Assembly (NCBI RefSeq): GCF_027409185.1
Contig: NC_084475.1
Coordinates: 17,008,130-17,072,129 of the forward strand
Reading direction: 5' to 3'
Length of the DNA stretch: 64,000 nucleotides
Origin: Cynocephalus volans
Taxonomy: Eukaryota; Chordata; Mammalia; Dermoptera; Cynocephalidae
The translations under genes were made by a program, and so were the position numbers. This document shows positions 23,833 through 36,800 of this stretch, piece after piece; position 1 is the first letter of the stretch; each line of letters opens with the position of its first letter. Under the pieces are notes generated by a model. The model worked only from the letters and a program-made list of their open reading frames with translations, did no database searches and had not been told where the DNA came from.

Positions 23833-23838
23833 TTTATT
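23833..23838 (-). terminator. ST6GALNAC2: Poly(A) signal of ST6GALNAC2
   Basis: AATAAA on the minus strand about 0.8 kb after the stop codon, implying a 3'UTR of about 24643 down to ~23815. Confidence 0.72.
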
Positions 23839-24643
23839 TCAGTGAAACCATGATGTGAAGATGAGGGTTAATTACCTGATACTGTCATCTTGATGGTGAC
23901 AAGAGGGTACCCTCCTGTTCTTGGACTCTTGAGTGATCTCCATGCTAAACACCCTGCATTTTATATGCTTTTTTTCTACTTCCCACAACACAAAAAAAGA
24001 CAAAATGGTCATCCATCACTTATGTAATTATCTAGTCTCAAATTACATTCTGCCTTTTGTTCTCCCACCTTATCATGGGGCAGAAGGAAGTTATCTCAGA
24101 AAGGTTCTTAAGAGGTGTCCTCAATTGGGCAGTTGTGGGGCTTGACATGATAGTGGGAGGGTTTGGGCTGGGGAGCATATGTTTGCCTGTGCTGATGATT
24201 AATCTTAGTTAACTGATAGGCCCCGAATCAATCCGCTGACATTCCTGAAGTCACTCAGTACTGGCTGCTGGCTTCGAGCTGCTTAGTTCGAGGTATGCTT
24301 GCCCCTTGCTGATGAGGGTCACTATCTCACCTTGGGAGTGTTATCTTCAGTTTTAAAACAAATCCAGCAAAGCAGTCTTTTCCCTTGGCCAAGATTGGGA
24401 TGTCTATCTCAGACCCAGAGAGGAATTTTCTTGGAAGAACCAAGGATAAGATAGGGTGTCCTTCACTGAACAGGCTTCAGTGACAGTCACAAATCCACCT
24501 CAGTGCCCTCTGTTGGGAAGAAGAGGAGGGTCAAGGAGAGTTGAAACCCCTTCAAAGGTTGAAACATCAAGAAAAAGGCTTTTGGCCACTTGAGGGGACC
24601 TGGCCACAGTTCTGCAAGAAGCAAAGGGCTCCATGCTTTGTGG

Positions 24644-24811
24644 TCAGCGTTGGTACAGCCAAAGGATGCCTGCCTTGTGCAGGTCTCTCCACAGGGCGGC
24701 TTCCAGGGACAGATCGTGGTTCGCATAGAATATCAATGGCTTCTTTTCTCGTTCGAAATAGTGGTCAGAAAATTTCTGGTAGTTGCTTGTGATGAAGCCA
24801 TAGGCACTGAC
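24644..24811 (-). CDS. ST6GALNAC2: ST6GALNAC2 coding exon 9 (terminal)
   Basis: End of motif S, motif III HYFE, the VS motif in [13 protein letters not shown], and C-terminus LYQR before TGA at 24646-24644. Acceptor gtccag|G. Confidence 0.97.
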   Translation of the reverse strand, partial: VSAYGFITSNYQKFSDHYFEREKKPLIFYANHDLSLEAALWRDLHKAGILWLYQR

Positions 24812-27800
24812 CTGGACAAGGACAGTCACGATAACTGGAGTTAGTATTTATTGAGCTTCTGCTATATGTAGATAGACTGTGCGGTGAGGTGAATTTAGAA
24901 AGGTATGGTCCTCCCAACCCTAGGTGCCTGTGAAGGTGCAGAAAAACTGGTAGTAACTCACAGCTCACAGGCATTGTGCCCTTTCTGCACGCTTCCTCAC
25001 CCCAGTCTTATGACAATCTAGATAGGCCTTATCTCTATTAAATAGGTGGCCAGCTGCCAAAAAAAAAAAAAAAAAGGAAAACAGGCTTAGAGGTAACTGC
25101 TGTCTCCACTCATAACTAGTGAGCAGCAGAGCTAGGTTGGAACTCAGGTGTGACTCCGAAGCCATGACCTTCATCAAGCTCAAGGATGGAGGCAAAAGCC
25201 CATTACTACCTTGTCCCAACCTAATAGTGACAGTCAAGAGATTCCTACATTAAAGCAGGGAAAAGGTGTAAGGCCTTCGGAGTCTTAGAGTGATGTTCGG
25301 CCACCAGCTGTCCTACTGGCTTTAGCATGGGTCACAACCTGTCCTTGAAAACTGCTTCTCAGCCTCTCTCTGCCTCTGCATGGTTCTGTGAGCAACATCC
25401 TATCAGGAATGGGTCATACTGTGATTTCAGTTTTTGTGTGTATTTGCATGTGGAAGGCTAAACCTGCTGGCTCACCCCAGTTCTAGAATGTCCCTACCCA
25501 GTTCTGTTAAGATTTTGCTTTCAGAAGAGCAGTTTGATAATTTGCACCTTAAATACCATATAGAATGGCTGCCTTGGGGAAGAGTGAAAGAGCTGGGGTA
25601 GGTGGCTACTGGCTCCAGGGAGAGGCTGGCCCAGTACCATCCTTTAAAGGACACTGGGTAACAGGTGCAGAAGGGTTGGCAGTGACACTTCTGTAGCTGG
25701 GCGATCCTTTCCCCGTTGAATAGAGGCCAAGAATCCCAGGTGTGAGGGTGGCAGGCCTTACGTAAGGGATGTCAGGAGTCATATTCTGTTCAAACCTGTG
25801 CTCTGCTGCCATGGGCTCCTGAAAGAAAAGACCTCTTACCTGGTCACAGGTATGCAAAGCTGTCAGCAGCATGAGAGCCCCAGTACTAGGCATATATAGG
25901 TCTCCAAAATTTGTGTTAATCAATTTTGATTTCAAAAACCTGGAAACAGAAAGAGGCTTTAAAACTCGAGAAGGACATTCAGGTGTCACCTACTAGTTTG
26001 ATGGCCATGCCATTACACTTTACAACTACCCATTCAAACAGGTTGGAAAACTTCAAAAACTTCTTGCCCTTCTATCCCAACCAATTCTCTATTGGGGGAA
26101 AAAAGCAAGTGAACTCCTAAATCTTTGGTTGAAATTAAACACTTTAGGTAAAAGGCAGGGGAGCGGGTGTGAGAAAGAGGAACCACAGATGAGATCCTTC
26201 CCCCTTTCTCCCACCTGTCTTCACCCCTGGCCTAGTAAGTAACCACAGTGCCTAGGGCATAGGTGGCCTGTTCATTCAGCCTGAGACCTGAGTTTCTCTC
26301 CACCCTACATCTTGACCAGGCAGGAATTATGTATGAGGGCAGGGAGCTCAGATCCCCTGACTGATTTCTAGCCCCCCACCCCGCCCCGCCCTGGCAACAC
26401 ACACTGTGGTGGGCTCTCACCTCCGGCCTGGATTCACAGTGAAGCATTGCCAGGCAGATCACCTAACCTCTCTGAGCCTGTCTCTTCCTCTGTAGAATGG
26501 AGATCCCTTTTCCACCTGCTCCCTGTCTTAGGATGCTAAGCCTCCATGGTCTACAGCAGGGCTTCTCAACCATGGCCCTATTGACATTTTGGGCCAGATA
26601 ATTCTTTGTTGTAGGGGCCATCTTGTGCACCTCTACAGATGGGACCAAATCCCCACCCCAGCCCCCAGCATTGAGGACAACTGGTAGGAAGGAGGGAGGG
26701 TTGTTTGTTCCCCAGGCTCCTTCCCGTGGGTCACCTTGTGCTGGCTGTATTTGGAACTAAAGGTGATGACAACTCTTCTTCTGATTGCCCCACTACTACC
26801 TTTGTGAACAGTCCCTAGTAATCCTGTTGATGCTGCCTGATATAACACCACCCCCATTAAGGTATTTAATAAAATAGTAAGCGGAATAGTATAAAGTGCT
26901 TAGCACATAGCACTCAGTACAGGTGAGCTCTGGTTATTGGTTACAGTGTATGGGGCACATAGAGGGCACTGCATGGAGGTGGGACAGGTGTGAGAGAAGG
27001 AAGGGGCAGCTGTTCTTCCGGGCACACATGCACACACCTACCTCTCTGTCAGGTAGCTGATGAAGTCTGGATGTAGTAGCTTGAATTTACTGGCAGAGGC
27101 TTCTGGTCCAAAATAGGTGTGAGGCCTAGGACCCACGATAGAAGTGGACAGAGCGCCCAGGACCATCGTATTGCGAGAGCGAGGGGAGGGGCAGCGAGCC
27201 GGGTCGCCTGCGGTAGGTGGAGCGGTGGGGGCGGGGGTGGGAGTAGTAGCGGGAGAAGGGGGTGTAGAAGGTGGCCGGGAGCACGGTGGGGACCACATGT
27301 GGCTTCCCACCCACCAGGACCTCGATAGGCAGGGAGTAGGAGAGAGAGGAGGGGGGCGTGAACAGAGTGGGAGGAGTTGGGTAGGAACAGTTATTTTGGG
27401 GGTGGTGGGGGGGCGGGGGGAGGAGAGGGAAGTAGAGTGAATCCGGAGGGGGAGGGCGCTCCTGGGGAGAGCAGGGAAAGGGGCAAGGAAAGCACCGGTT
27501 TTGGGGAAGTGGTGCCGTAGGGGGCTGGAAAAAGGGGGGCTCCTTCAGAAAGCGGGGCACGTAGGGGGCAATGTAGGATGGTATGCCCCAACTTGGCCCA
27601 ATATAGGAGGCCGAGGTGGCAGGGCTATAGGAGGGAGACTTGGTGATGGGCACAGAGGGGATTAGGGAAGGGTTTCGAGACAGGGGTTTAAAACCAGATT
27701 GGGAGGGAGATTTGGAGGTGGGTGGAGTGGGGACTTGGGAAGCCCCTCGGGGCACATGTTGGACATGAGGACTGGGGGTTAGGGAGGAAGACCGTGAAGA

Positions 27801-30800
27801 GGGCTGTGAGGCATTTGGGGTGGGAGGGTGAGAGGGTGGGCGGGAAGAAGACCCCCGAGTGGGGGAAGGGGAAGGGGCTGAGCCTCCAGAGCTAGTGTAG
27901 GGCTGCTGGTTGGAAGGGTTGGCAATATTGTTGGAACGGGACTGGGAGGGGGACTGGGTAGGGGATGGAATAGGGGTGTGGGATGGGGAGCTCATTGGTG
28001 TTGGTGGGAGGCCTATGTCTACCCGGTGTCTCTGAGGCCGCACCTGCAAGGGTCCAGTCTGCCCGTGTCACAAAACCCATCCTCATGACCAGCAGCAGCA
28101 TGGGGAGCAATTGTTGGGTAATCACAGGGCAGGGGTGGGGCATTCAGCCCGGCTGGACACAGGACTGTGGCCAGACATGGGCCTGACTTTTGAGGACTTA
28201 ATATGTAGGGACCACCTCAAAAGCTGCTCTTTGGGGAGTGGGTGATATGTCCTGAGAGCACTGAGATAGGAGGTCTGGTCATCTTGGCCACAGCAGTGGC
28301 ATAGATTTCTAAGGATCTGATCTCAGGGAGGACAAGACCCTGTCTCAATTGCAGGAAGAAGTTTCCGATAAGGGCTAGGACATGGTTCAAAAGAGCTAGA
28401 CCCAGGCCTGCTGTGCAGCAAGGTGGGAGAGAGAAGGCAAAGCACCCTTTGTTCCCACCTCTTGGGACACGGGCCTCTGGAGCCTGTTCTCCTGTTTCAT
28501 GGGCACAGCCTTGGGAAAGATGCCCACCAGGATGAGTGGCTCGGATACTGGCCCCTACTCCTAGTTTCCAGAACAATGTGCTCAACGGGATAGCAGACCC
28601 AGCTGAGGAAAGGCCTCTGCCAATGTTGTCTGTCTGTGTCCTGGGGCAGCTGGAGGCTGGGTTGGTTATGGAGACTGCAGCCTGTAGCTGAGGAGCCTGC
28701 TCTCCACCCAGAAACACTGCCCCTCGAGCCGCCAGCCCACTGCATCAGGAGGGTTACTGGGGACCAGTAAGGTCACCTGGGCTTTCCTGGGGGTAGACGA
28801 AAAGAGCATAATTCCCCAATGCTGAAGTATGTTGAATAGTTGGCGATCATTGAGTTCTGGGGGATTTTCTTACTACCCTTCACCCACCTTCTCTACCTCA
28901 CTGGAGGCCTGGGGAGCCAGGGGAGCCAACAGCAGCATTACCCAGCCCCTCACAGCACCACCGCTTGCCTGCTCACCTGTCCCCTTTATCGGGGCCCTCA
29001 GGGACAGGCACACCCAGAATGGCCGATCTCAGCATCATGTAGTCGCGGATGTCTGAGGGGATGAAGATATAGTGTAGGTCCTGTTGGGGTAATAGGGACA
29101 CTGAGGCCTCATGGGAACAAGGCCACATTGGCTCCCGCTCCGAGAGGACAGCCTCCACCCAATCCTGCTGACTGGAGAATTTCCCTTATGTGCCTTTAAT
29201 TCCCACTCTGAGGTACTGTGGTGGTTTCAATATGTGTTCAAAAACCCTTTGATACTCTTCCCTTCAAGAGGAGAAGCTAATTGCTATCCCCTTCAGTATG
29301 GGCTGGACTTGGTGACCAATGCACAGAATTCTTCTAACAGAATGTGGGAAGTGACAGTGTGTGACTTTGGAGACGAGGTTGTAACAGGTGCTGCAGCTTC
29401 TTTCTCTCTCGGATTGCTCACTCTGGGTGAAGTTAGCTGCCATGTTGTGAGGACACTCGTAGCCCGGAGGGGCCCATGTGACAAGGACCTGTGAGTGCAT
29501 CAACTTGACTCCGGCCCTAGTCAAGCCTTCAGATGACTGCAGCCCACCACCTGAGAGACCCTGCACCAACACCCCACCCCACCTCCGCCCCCAGCTAAGC
29601 TGCTCCCAAATTCCTGATTCACTGAGACTATAAGATAGTGAATGTTGTTTAAAGCCACTAAGTTTTGGGGTCATTTGCTGCACAGCAATAGATAACTCAT
29701 ACAGGTACTATATTCACATCAGAAATAAAGCCTCCCATTTTGTTCTATCACAAGCTAAGAGAGGTTCTACTGTGAGGACTCAGCACGTAAGACATTGGCT
29801 AGGACACTCCTTAATTCCCTGGTCAGAGAAGGAAACTTCTAGAAACCCAGCCCAGTCCCATCCAGCACCACAGAACCCCTAACCCTGCATGTGGTATCCA
29901 AACACTCGAGGAGGGAAGCATGGGGTTGTAGCAACTGGGTGTGGTTGAAAGAATCTGGAGGCCCCAGTGCTGGTTCCCCCACTCCCTGGCTGTGACCTGC
30001 TGCATGTTCCTCAATCTCTCTGACCCTTGATTGCCTACACAGGGCTGTTGTGAGAACTTGAGTGGTCACACATCATTCCTGAGGTAGGAAGTGTGGGGAA
30101 ATGGAAACAACCAGCACTGTGGGAAAAGGGACCTAGATTTTGACAATTCTAGCTGTGTGGCCTTGGACACGTTCCTGAACCTCTCAGCATCTCAGCTTTG
30201 CTGTCCGGAAATGGGTATAATGAGCCCACTCAGGGCTGCTGTCATGACAATGTTCATGCCTGTACCATGCTGGGAACACAGGAGGTACTCAAAAGTAACT
30301 TCCCCTGTGCATGACTATGACATGCTGACCTCCCCAAAGAATGTGAGCTCTGGGGTGGGCAGTTTGGATTTGACTCCTGGCCCTCCCTCTGACTTGCTGA
30401 ATGAAGGGGCTCTGAGCTCTCTAGTCTCCTCACCAGTAAAGTGGTGTCGACATGTTATCTGTAAAGTGCCTGGCACACAGAAGCATTTTGGAAATACTAG
30501 CCATTCACGTTGCATGCCCCAGAGGAGTCCTGTGCTGCCTAAAACAGCAAAGGAGTCCCTGCCAGATCCTCCTTCACCTTCAATGCTCCATCTGCTGGAT
30601 GGGGGTTTGTGAGCCTTGTGGCCCACCCCACTGAGGGGGTTCCAGGAATGATGGTGTGCCCATCAAAGGCCTTACCTGTCCTTGGGGCACAGAGGTGAAG
30701 CCCAGACTCCTGTAGGAGATGAGGGAGTTCTTCATCGTGTTCACAGTGAAACCATAGAAGGAGATCTTGGTGCCCACATCGCGCTCGAAGCCTTTGATCA

Positions 30801-33800
30801 CAGCACCATTGAGTCTGGTCCGGACAGAGGCCCATCAGTCTCTTTGTGGTCACACCATGCTGTTTTACTTCCATCTCACGGCTCTGCATTGCCTGTGCCC
30901 AGGTCTCTCTCTGGACCACTCCCTCTGCCCACATCAGCACCAGTGCCCAGTGGCCAGCCCAATCCCTACTCCTTCAGACCTCAAAGGTCGCCTGAGAATG
31001 GGTAAATCTGGCCCTGGTGGCTCCTTTCTCCCAGGTCCCTTTGCATATGGGAGCCCACGTTGCGTCTTCAGGGTCTGCCGTTTGCAACCCTGCCTTCATC
31101 GGTGCCTGTCTGCCTGTTGCAACCGCTGGGCTGCCTGAGGCCGGTCCTGCCCCGGCCCACTGTCCTCAGCGAAGATGCTCCCAGGATTGGCTGACGACCA
31201 GCTTTCTGCAAAGCTCCCTTCTCCCTCTCCTCCCTGGCCCCTGCCCCGCGTACCTGAACACGTAGTCATGGGCATCGATTTTTGCACCCTGGCGGGACCC
31301 ATTCAGAATGCCCCCATTGCCCACCACAGCACACCGAATGCAGTTTGGAGGTGGCTCCCTGGAGGCGGGAAATAGCTGCGCACTCTCGGAGCCACTCAGA
31401 AGGCTCAGGGTGGTGGCGATAGCTGTGGGTGCAGGACAAGGGGGAGCCATAAAGAGGTCTGTCACCAGGGACATCTGGGGCCTTCCCAAGGCTATCTGGT
31501 GTCCCACCTCACTTGAGGCCTGACCCCAGCCCCTCCCAAGAAGCACAGAGGGTGGGAGGAGAAAGAAATGTCATTGGGGGTGGGATCTGAAAAGAGGACA
31601 GAGGGGGGCTTGGCTGGGAAGAACTCAAATAACTAGTCCTATCAAGACTGCTTATTCCAAAAGAAAAGAATCTGAGGCATGTGGGGTGGGGGTTGGGGGC
31701 AGAGTTAACGTGGTGGGGACCCTGGGCGGTTCCCACAGCAGCAGCTATGAGCAAGGCTGCTGGAGGCCCGGCAGCCTCTGTCCTCGGCCACCGTTGGACA
31801 CCGGGGCCTTTCATGCCAGGGAAGCCCCAGGCTGGTGAAAGCCACTGTGGGGGCGGGAGGCAGCCCCAGCCTTCTCACTGCTTGGATGGAAGAGGAGATA
31901 GGACAGTAGTCGCACAGCTGGGGGTCTGGGAGGAGAACGGGGCACAGGGAGGCCCCACATCACTGGTGCCATGAGGGCAGAGAGGCCTGGCCTACCCCAG
32001 GGCCAAGAGCAGGAGGAAGGGACCAGCTGAGGCAGCAGGCAGAGCAGGAGGCAGCGGGTTACCTTGGTGCGAGAGCCCCTGCCAGCCGTAGGGAGCTTTG
32101 TGCTCACTCAGGCTGTCCCAGAGCTCTGGGGTGAAGAGGCCCCCCCACAACAGCACTGGAGTGGAGAGATTAAACAGGCTCCGGAAATGGGGGTGCCGCT
32201 GAATGGCCAGGTACACTGAGTGTCGGCAGGGCCAGCTCTGTGGGTGAGAAGATGAGAAGGCTGAGCCCCATTTGGTGGGGGCTAAGGTGGGTGGGCAGCC
32301 TCCCCAGGAGCCTGCAGACCCCAAGGAGTGTTGGGAGGGAAGAGCTGCTTTACCCCCTCCAGACTGGGGCCATTCCCATATGTGAGCTGAGATGGCCTGT
32401 GGCCCAGCACCTGGTAGGGGTCAGAGAGCTTTCTGCATTTAGCCTGCCCAGCCCTTCCTCTCCTGGACACCACATCTCCATGGCCTGATGGCTCTGGCCT
32501 CATGCTTGGGCAAACTTGGGGGCGTTTTCCAGTGAATGGGTATGACCTGCCTGTTCCCTTGTTGGAGGAGTTCCAGCCTGGACTGCGGCATCTGTCAGCC
32601 TGGGTCCAGACCCTAGCTCTGGCAGTACTCACTGTAAGATTCAAGTGTGAAAGGGCTGTTGGGAAGATTTATGGTCATCTTTCTTCCTGTTGGTGCCTAT
32701 ATGGGGTTGAATAGTGCCCTTTGAGATTCATGTCTACCTGCAACCTCAGAATGTGATAGGGTTTTTGTAGATGCAATTAATTAAGATGAGGTGAGTTCAT
32801 CCGGGGTTAGGTTGGACAAATGACTAGCACTCTTTTAAGGAGGCCATGTGAAGACACACAGAGAACAAGCCATATGATGGAGACAGAGATGCAGTGAAGC
32901 AAAGACAAGCCAGGGAACCCCTGGAGCTTCCAGAAGCAGGGAAGAGACAAGGGAGGCTTCCCGAGAGCCTTTGGAGGGAGCACAGCCCTGCCAACACTTT
33001 GATTTTGGACTTCTGGTCTCCAGAACTGTTGGAGAATCAGTTTCTGTTGTTTTATTTTATTTTCGATTTTTTTTGGTGGCCAGCCAGTATGAGGATCTGA
33101 ACCATGGACCTTGGTGTTACAGCCCCACACTCTAACCAATTGAGCTAACTGGCCAGCTCCAATTTCTACTTTAAGCCACCCAGTTGGTGGTCATTTGTCC
33201 TAGCAGCAGTTACAGGAAACAAATACAGGGATTCTGCACTCGTGGGCCTTGAGGGAGAGTGGGGTACTAAACAGGCCTCAGCCTTGTCTGCCGGCAAGCC
33301 AGCAATGTCCAAATCTCACACGGCCTTAGCCTGGGTAGGGCTACTGTTACTACTGAACAGGGCTCTTTGTTAAGCTGTTGGTTTGATCAAAGCAGGAAAT
33401 AGCTGTTCAGTCATTTCTCCTACAATGCAATATATGAGTGCCTAGAAATCACCGAGCTATGCAAAACTGTGCAATCAAAACCACAGGGCTTATGGGAAAA
33501 TGGGATTAATGGCACAAAACTGAAAAACCTTGTCAGTGATGCATAAAACCAAAGATGAGAGAACCTGAGAAAGACGAGCACAGTTTTACACATGTTCCAT
33601 GGTTAAGAAATGCATAAATACGACTAAAAATATGGCACTTTAAAAAGTCTTGGGGTTGGTTTGTGGCAGGGGGTGCTGGAAGGGTGGCAGCTTGTGAGTT
33701 ATTGTGAAATAGTGGAAGGAGAGTTGTCTGAAATCAGAAAGGAAGTTGTAACAGTGGATGTGAGTGGGTGAACACACAACACAGGCGGTGAAGCTGACGG

Positions 33801-36800
33801 ATATCTCAGGGTCGTACGTGTGTGCTTTTTGTGTATCCGTGTGTGGCTCGATTCACTTGGGTGTGGTTTTCTGCATTTACCTGGTTTTCCCACTGACAAA
33901 AATCACTCATAAGCAAACACGAAATTTGTGTGATGCTCACATTGTCTCCTAATATATCAATCGTGTTGGAACAAATCGACATTTTCAAAGCAAGCATGAT
34001 AGCAAAAGTGACAATTTCACTATTCAGTTTATCATAGGGGTGTTTCTGGGGGCCCTCTTTATGAAGCTCCAGAAGAAAACTCCTCAGGTCTCCATATCAG
34101 GAAAGACTGTGCTTCACGTGGGCAGCTGGCTTGCTTTTATCTCATGGACACGGTGGCAAAGTTTCCTTCTTATTTCTGGCCACCGAGAAGCTCAGAGCCA
34201 GGTATATGGCCCATCTTTTCCACCTCGGGGCACACTTTTCATGAACTTATCTCACTTGTCTTATTTTCCTGCCTTTACTTTTCCTTCCTTCATTACCTCC
34301 TTTTATTCTACTTTATGTTTTTACCTTGTTATATGTATGCAAAAGCCACCTCAAATCTTTTTTTAAGTTGGAAGTGGATTTTTTTTGGCAGCCAGCCAGT
34401 ATGGGGATCTGAACTTATGACCTTGGGGTTATAAGACTGCACTCTAACCAACTAAGCCAACCGGGTAGCTCCCCACCCACTTTTTTTTTTTTAAACCAGG
34501 TGGGGATATATGTCAATTAGCTTCAAGCAGCTCCAGGTGGAAAGGACTTTAGGAAACTTGAAGATGACCTCATACAGCGCTCGTGAGAAGCTCGAGGCCT
34601 CCCTTCAGCCTGCCAGCCAAGTGTCCATTGGTCTCTGTTCTCAGGAGGGGCTCCCCATCACCTGCCCAGGGCTACCTGCTCTGTCTCTGAGCAGCTTGTC
34701 TGTCACTGGCTTGTGCATGCAGTAAAATATTCCTCCCTGAGGCCTTAGTCACCATGTTCCAGTTCAGTCTCTTGGGCATTGAAAACAACTCTTAAGCTCA
34801 TGTTAATCTGGAACCACACAGACATCCCGTACTCAACCTCAGCACCCAGAGCCAGAGGGGAGGCTGTATCACACAGTGACTCAGAGCCAGGTTCTGGGCC
34901 AGACTAGAGGCTCAAATCCCAGTGTCACCTCTTCCTGAGTGATCCCAAGCAATGTCCCTAACTTCCCTGTGCTTCATCTGGCTCATTGGTAAGAGCCACC
35001 TTCTAGGGTTGCTGTGAGGCTTCTGTGACAGAATGCAGGTAAAGTGCCATGCAGTACATGGGACACCCACAATCAACGCTGGCTATTACTTACAGTTATG
35101 GAGCAGGGCCTTGAAGGTTCTCAAACCCTCTGGGCAAACATGCAGTTTACTCCATGGTGAGCAGTTTAAATGTGTGTATACATATTTTTTGGAATAGAGT
35201 ATAGAATTCACAGGACTTTTTAAGATAAAATCTTAAGTCTCCCAAGAACTTTTCATCTGGCTAAACCCCAGGGGTTCATGTTTATTCATCCTTCTCTGCT
35301 ACTGGGGTACAGAAAACCCTAGTGGTCAGGTCTTAGAAGCCCTGAGTGGATGGATGCTTAGCTGTGTGCTTGGGGTATTCCAAAGAGCTTGTGCCCAGCA
35401 ATCTCATGAGAATGTTCTCATTTACTCTTCTTCTTTTGCCTCCTGCCTGCTAAATTGAGGATGCTCAAAACTGCCCCAGAGTAGCCAACCACTGTACCTT
35501 TCTTGTCCCAGAATTCGATGCCTTGGGTGGAAAGAATGCCCGAGGTGATGTGGTGCTCCTGCGGGAGAAGGCAGAAGTAAATCAGGAGTCTGGCTGGGCC
35601 TTGACAGCAGGTCCAACCTATCCCTTGGAACCTTCTGGACTGACTGACTCCCCTAGCTCTGGGGGCTGATAATGTCTGTTAGGGTCCAAAAGGTGTCCAT
35701 CCTTTTGATCCTTCTACTTCTATGCTCCTTTTCTTGCCCATGTCTCTCTTTAGGCACACAAAATACTGTCACTTGATTACGTTCTGCCCAGCTATATAGA
35801 CTCAGAAATCAAGACACCCCTCAGCAAGTGGCAAAAATATGGAGTTTATAGGAAAAGTGAGACAGTGTTTAAATTATGAAAATATAAAATAGGGAAGATG
35901 GCCAGACTCTGGAATTGTGACCGACTAACTGAGGGATCTCCCTGCCAAGGCCCCAGAGGCAGGTGTTAGGTCTGAGATGACTTGAATCCGCTTCTGCTGA
36001 GTGGTGCCCACCACTCCTGCAGTAGGGTCCCAGTGAAGTGCATGGCTCTGAAGCCTGACTCCCCGGCTTTGTATCCTGCTCTGCCACTTGGCAGCTGTGG
36101 GACCTCTGGCAGTTACAGAACTTCTCAGAACCTCAGTCTGTGTCTGGACAACAGGGATAATCACATTGAGTGCATCCGATTGTTGGGAGGGTTCAAACAG
36201 TCTACCTTATGGCATATAAAAATGTTAGCTAGTGTTACCTAAAGGACAAAGGGAAAGGACCTTGTGTCAGCCTCTGTTATTAGAGTCCCTTCTGGAGTGA
36301 GGTAAGGGGCTAATTCCCAGGCACTAGGTGGCCCCTGAATCAGGGCAGAGGGGAAAAACAGGAAGGAAGAAATAGGAACCCATCGATTTAAAAGGGTGGC
36401 CAGCTTCTCCCAGACCCCTCCCCCCACCCCAGGAGCCATAGGAGAGCAGGTGGAGGAGGATTTTGGATTGGTAGTTTCAAGGGAAATAAAGGCCTCTTGT
36501 TACGTGCTTCTAGGTGCTGAGACAGACAGCTGAGCCACAAGGAAGGCTTTGGTGTCCCAAGTTTCCTGTAAGACCCTGGAGGGACAGCCCAGAAAGAACA
36601 GGAATGATCCCTTTCCCCCATCCCTCCCTTTCCCCCTCAGACTGGCCACCTGTCCACCCATATAATCCCGAAGTTCCTCTCCATGAGCACAATATGACCC
36701 CCTCTGAAGAGAACCCCTGGGGAGAAACACCAATGCCCAGCCCCCCCCCCCCATTCTGATTTGATTGGCCTGGGGTGAGGTGTGACCATCTAGATTCCAG

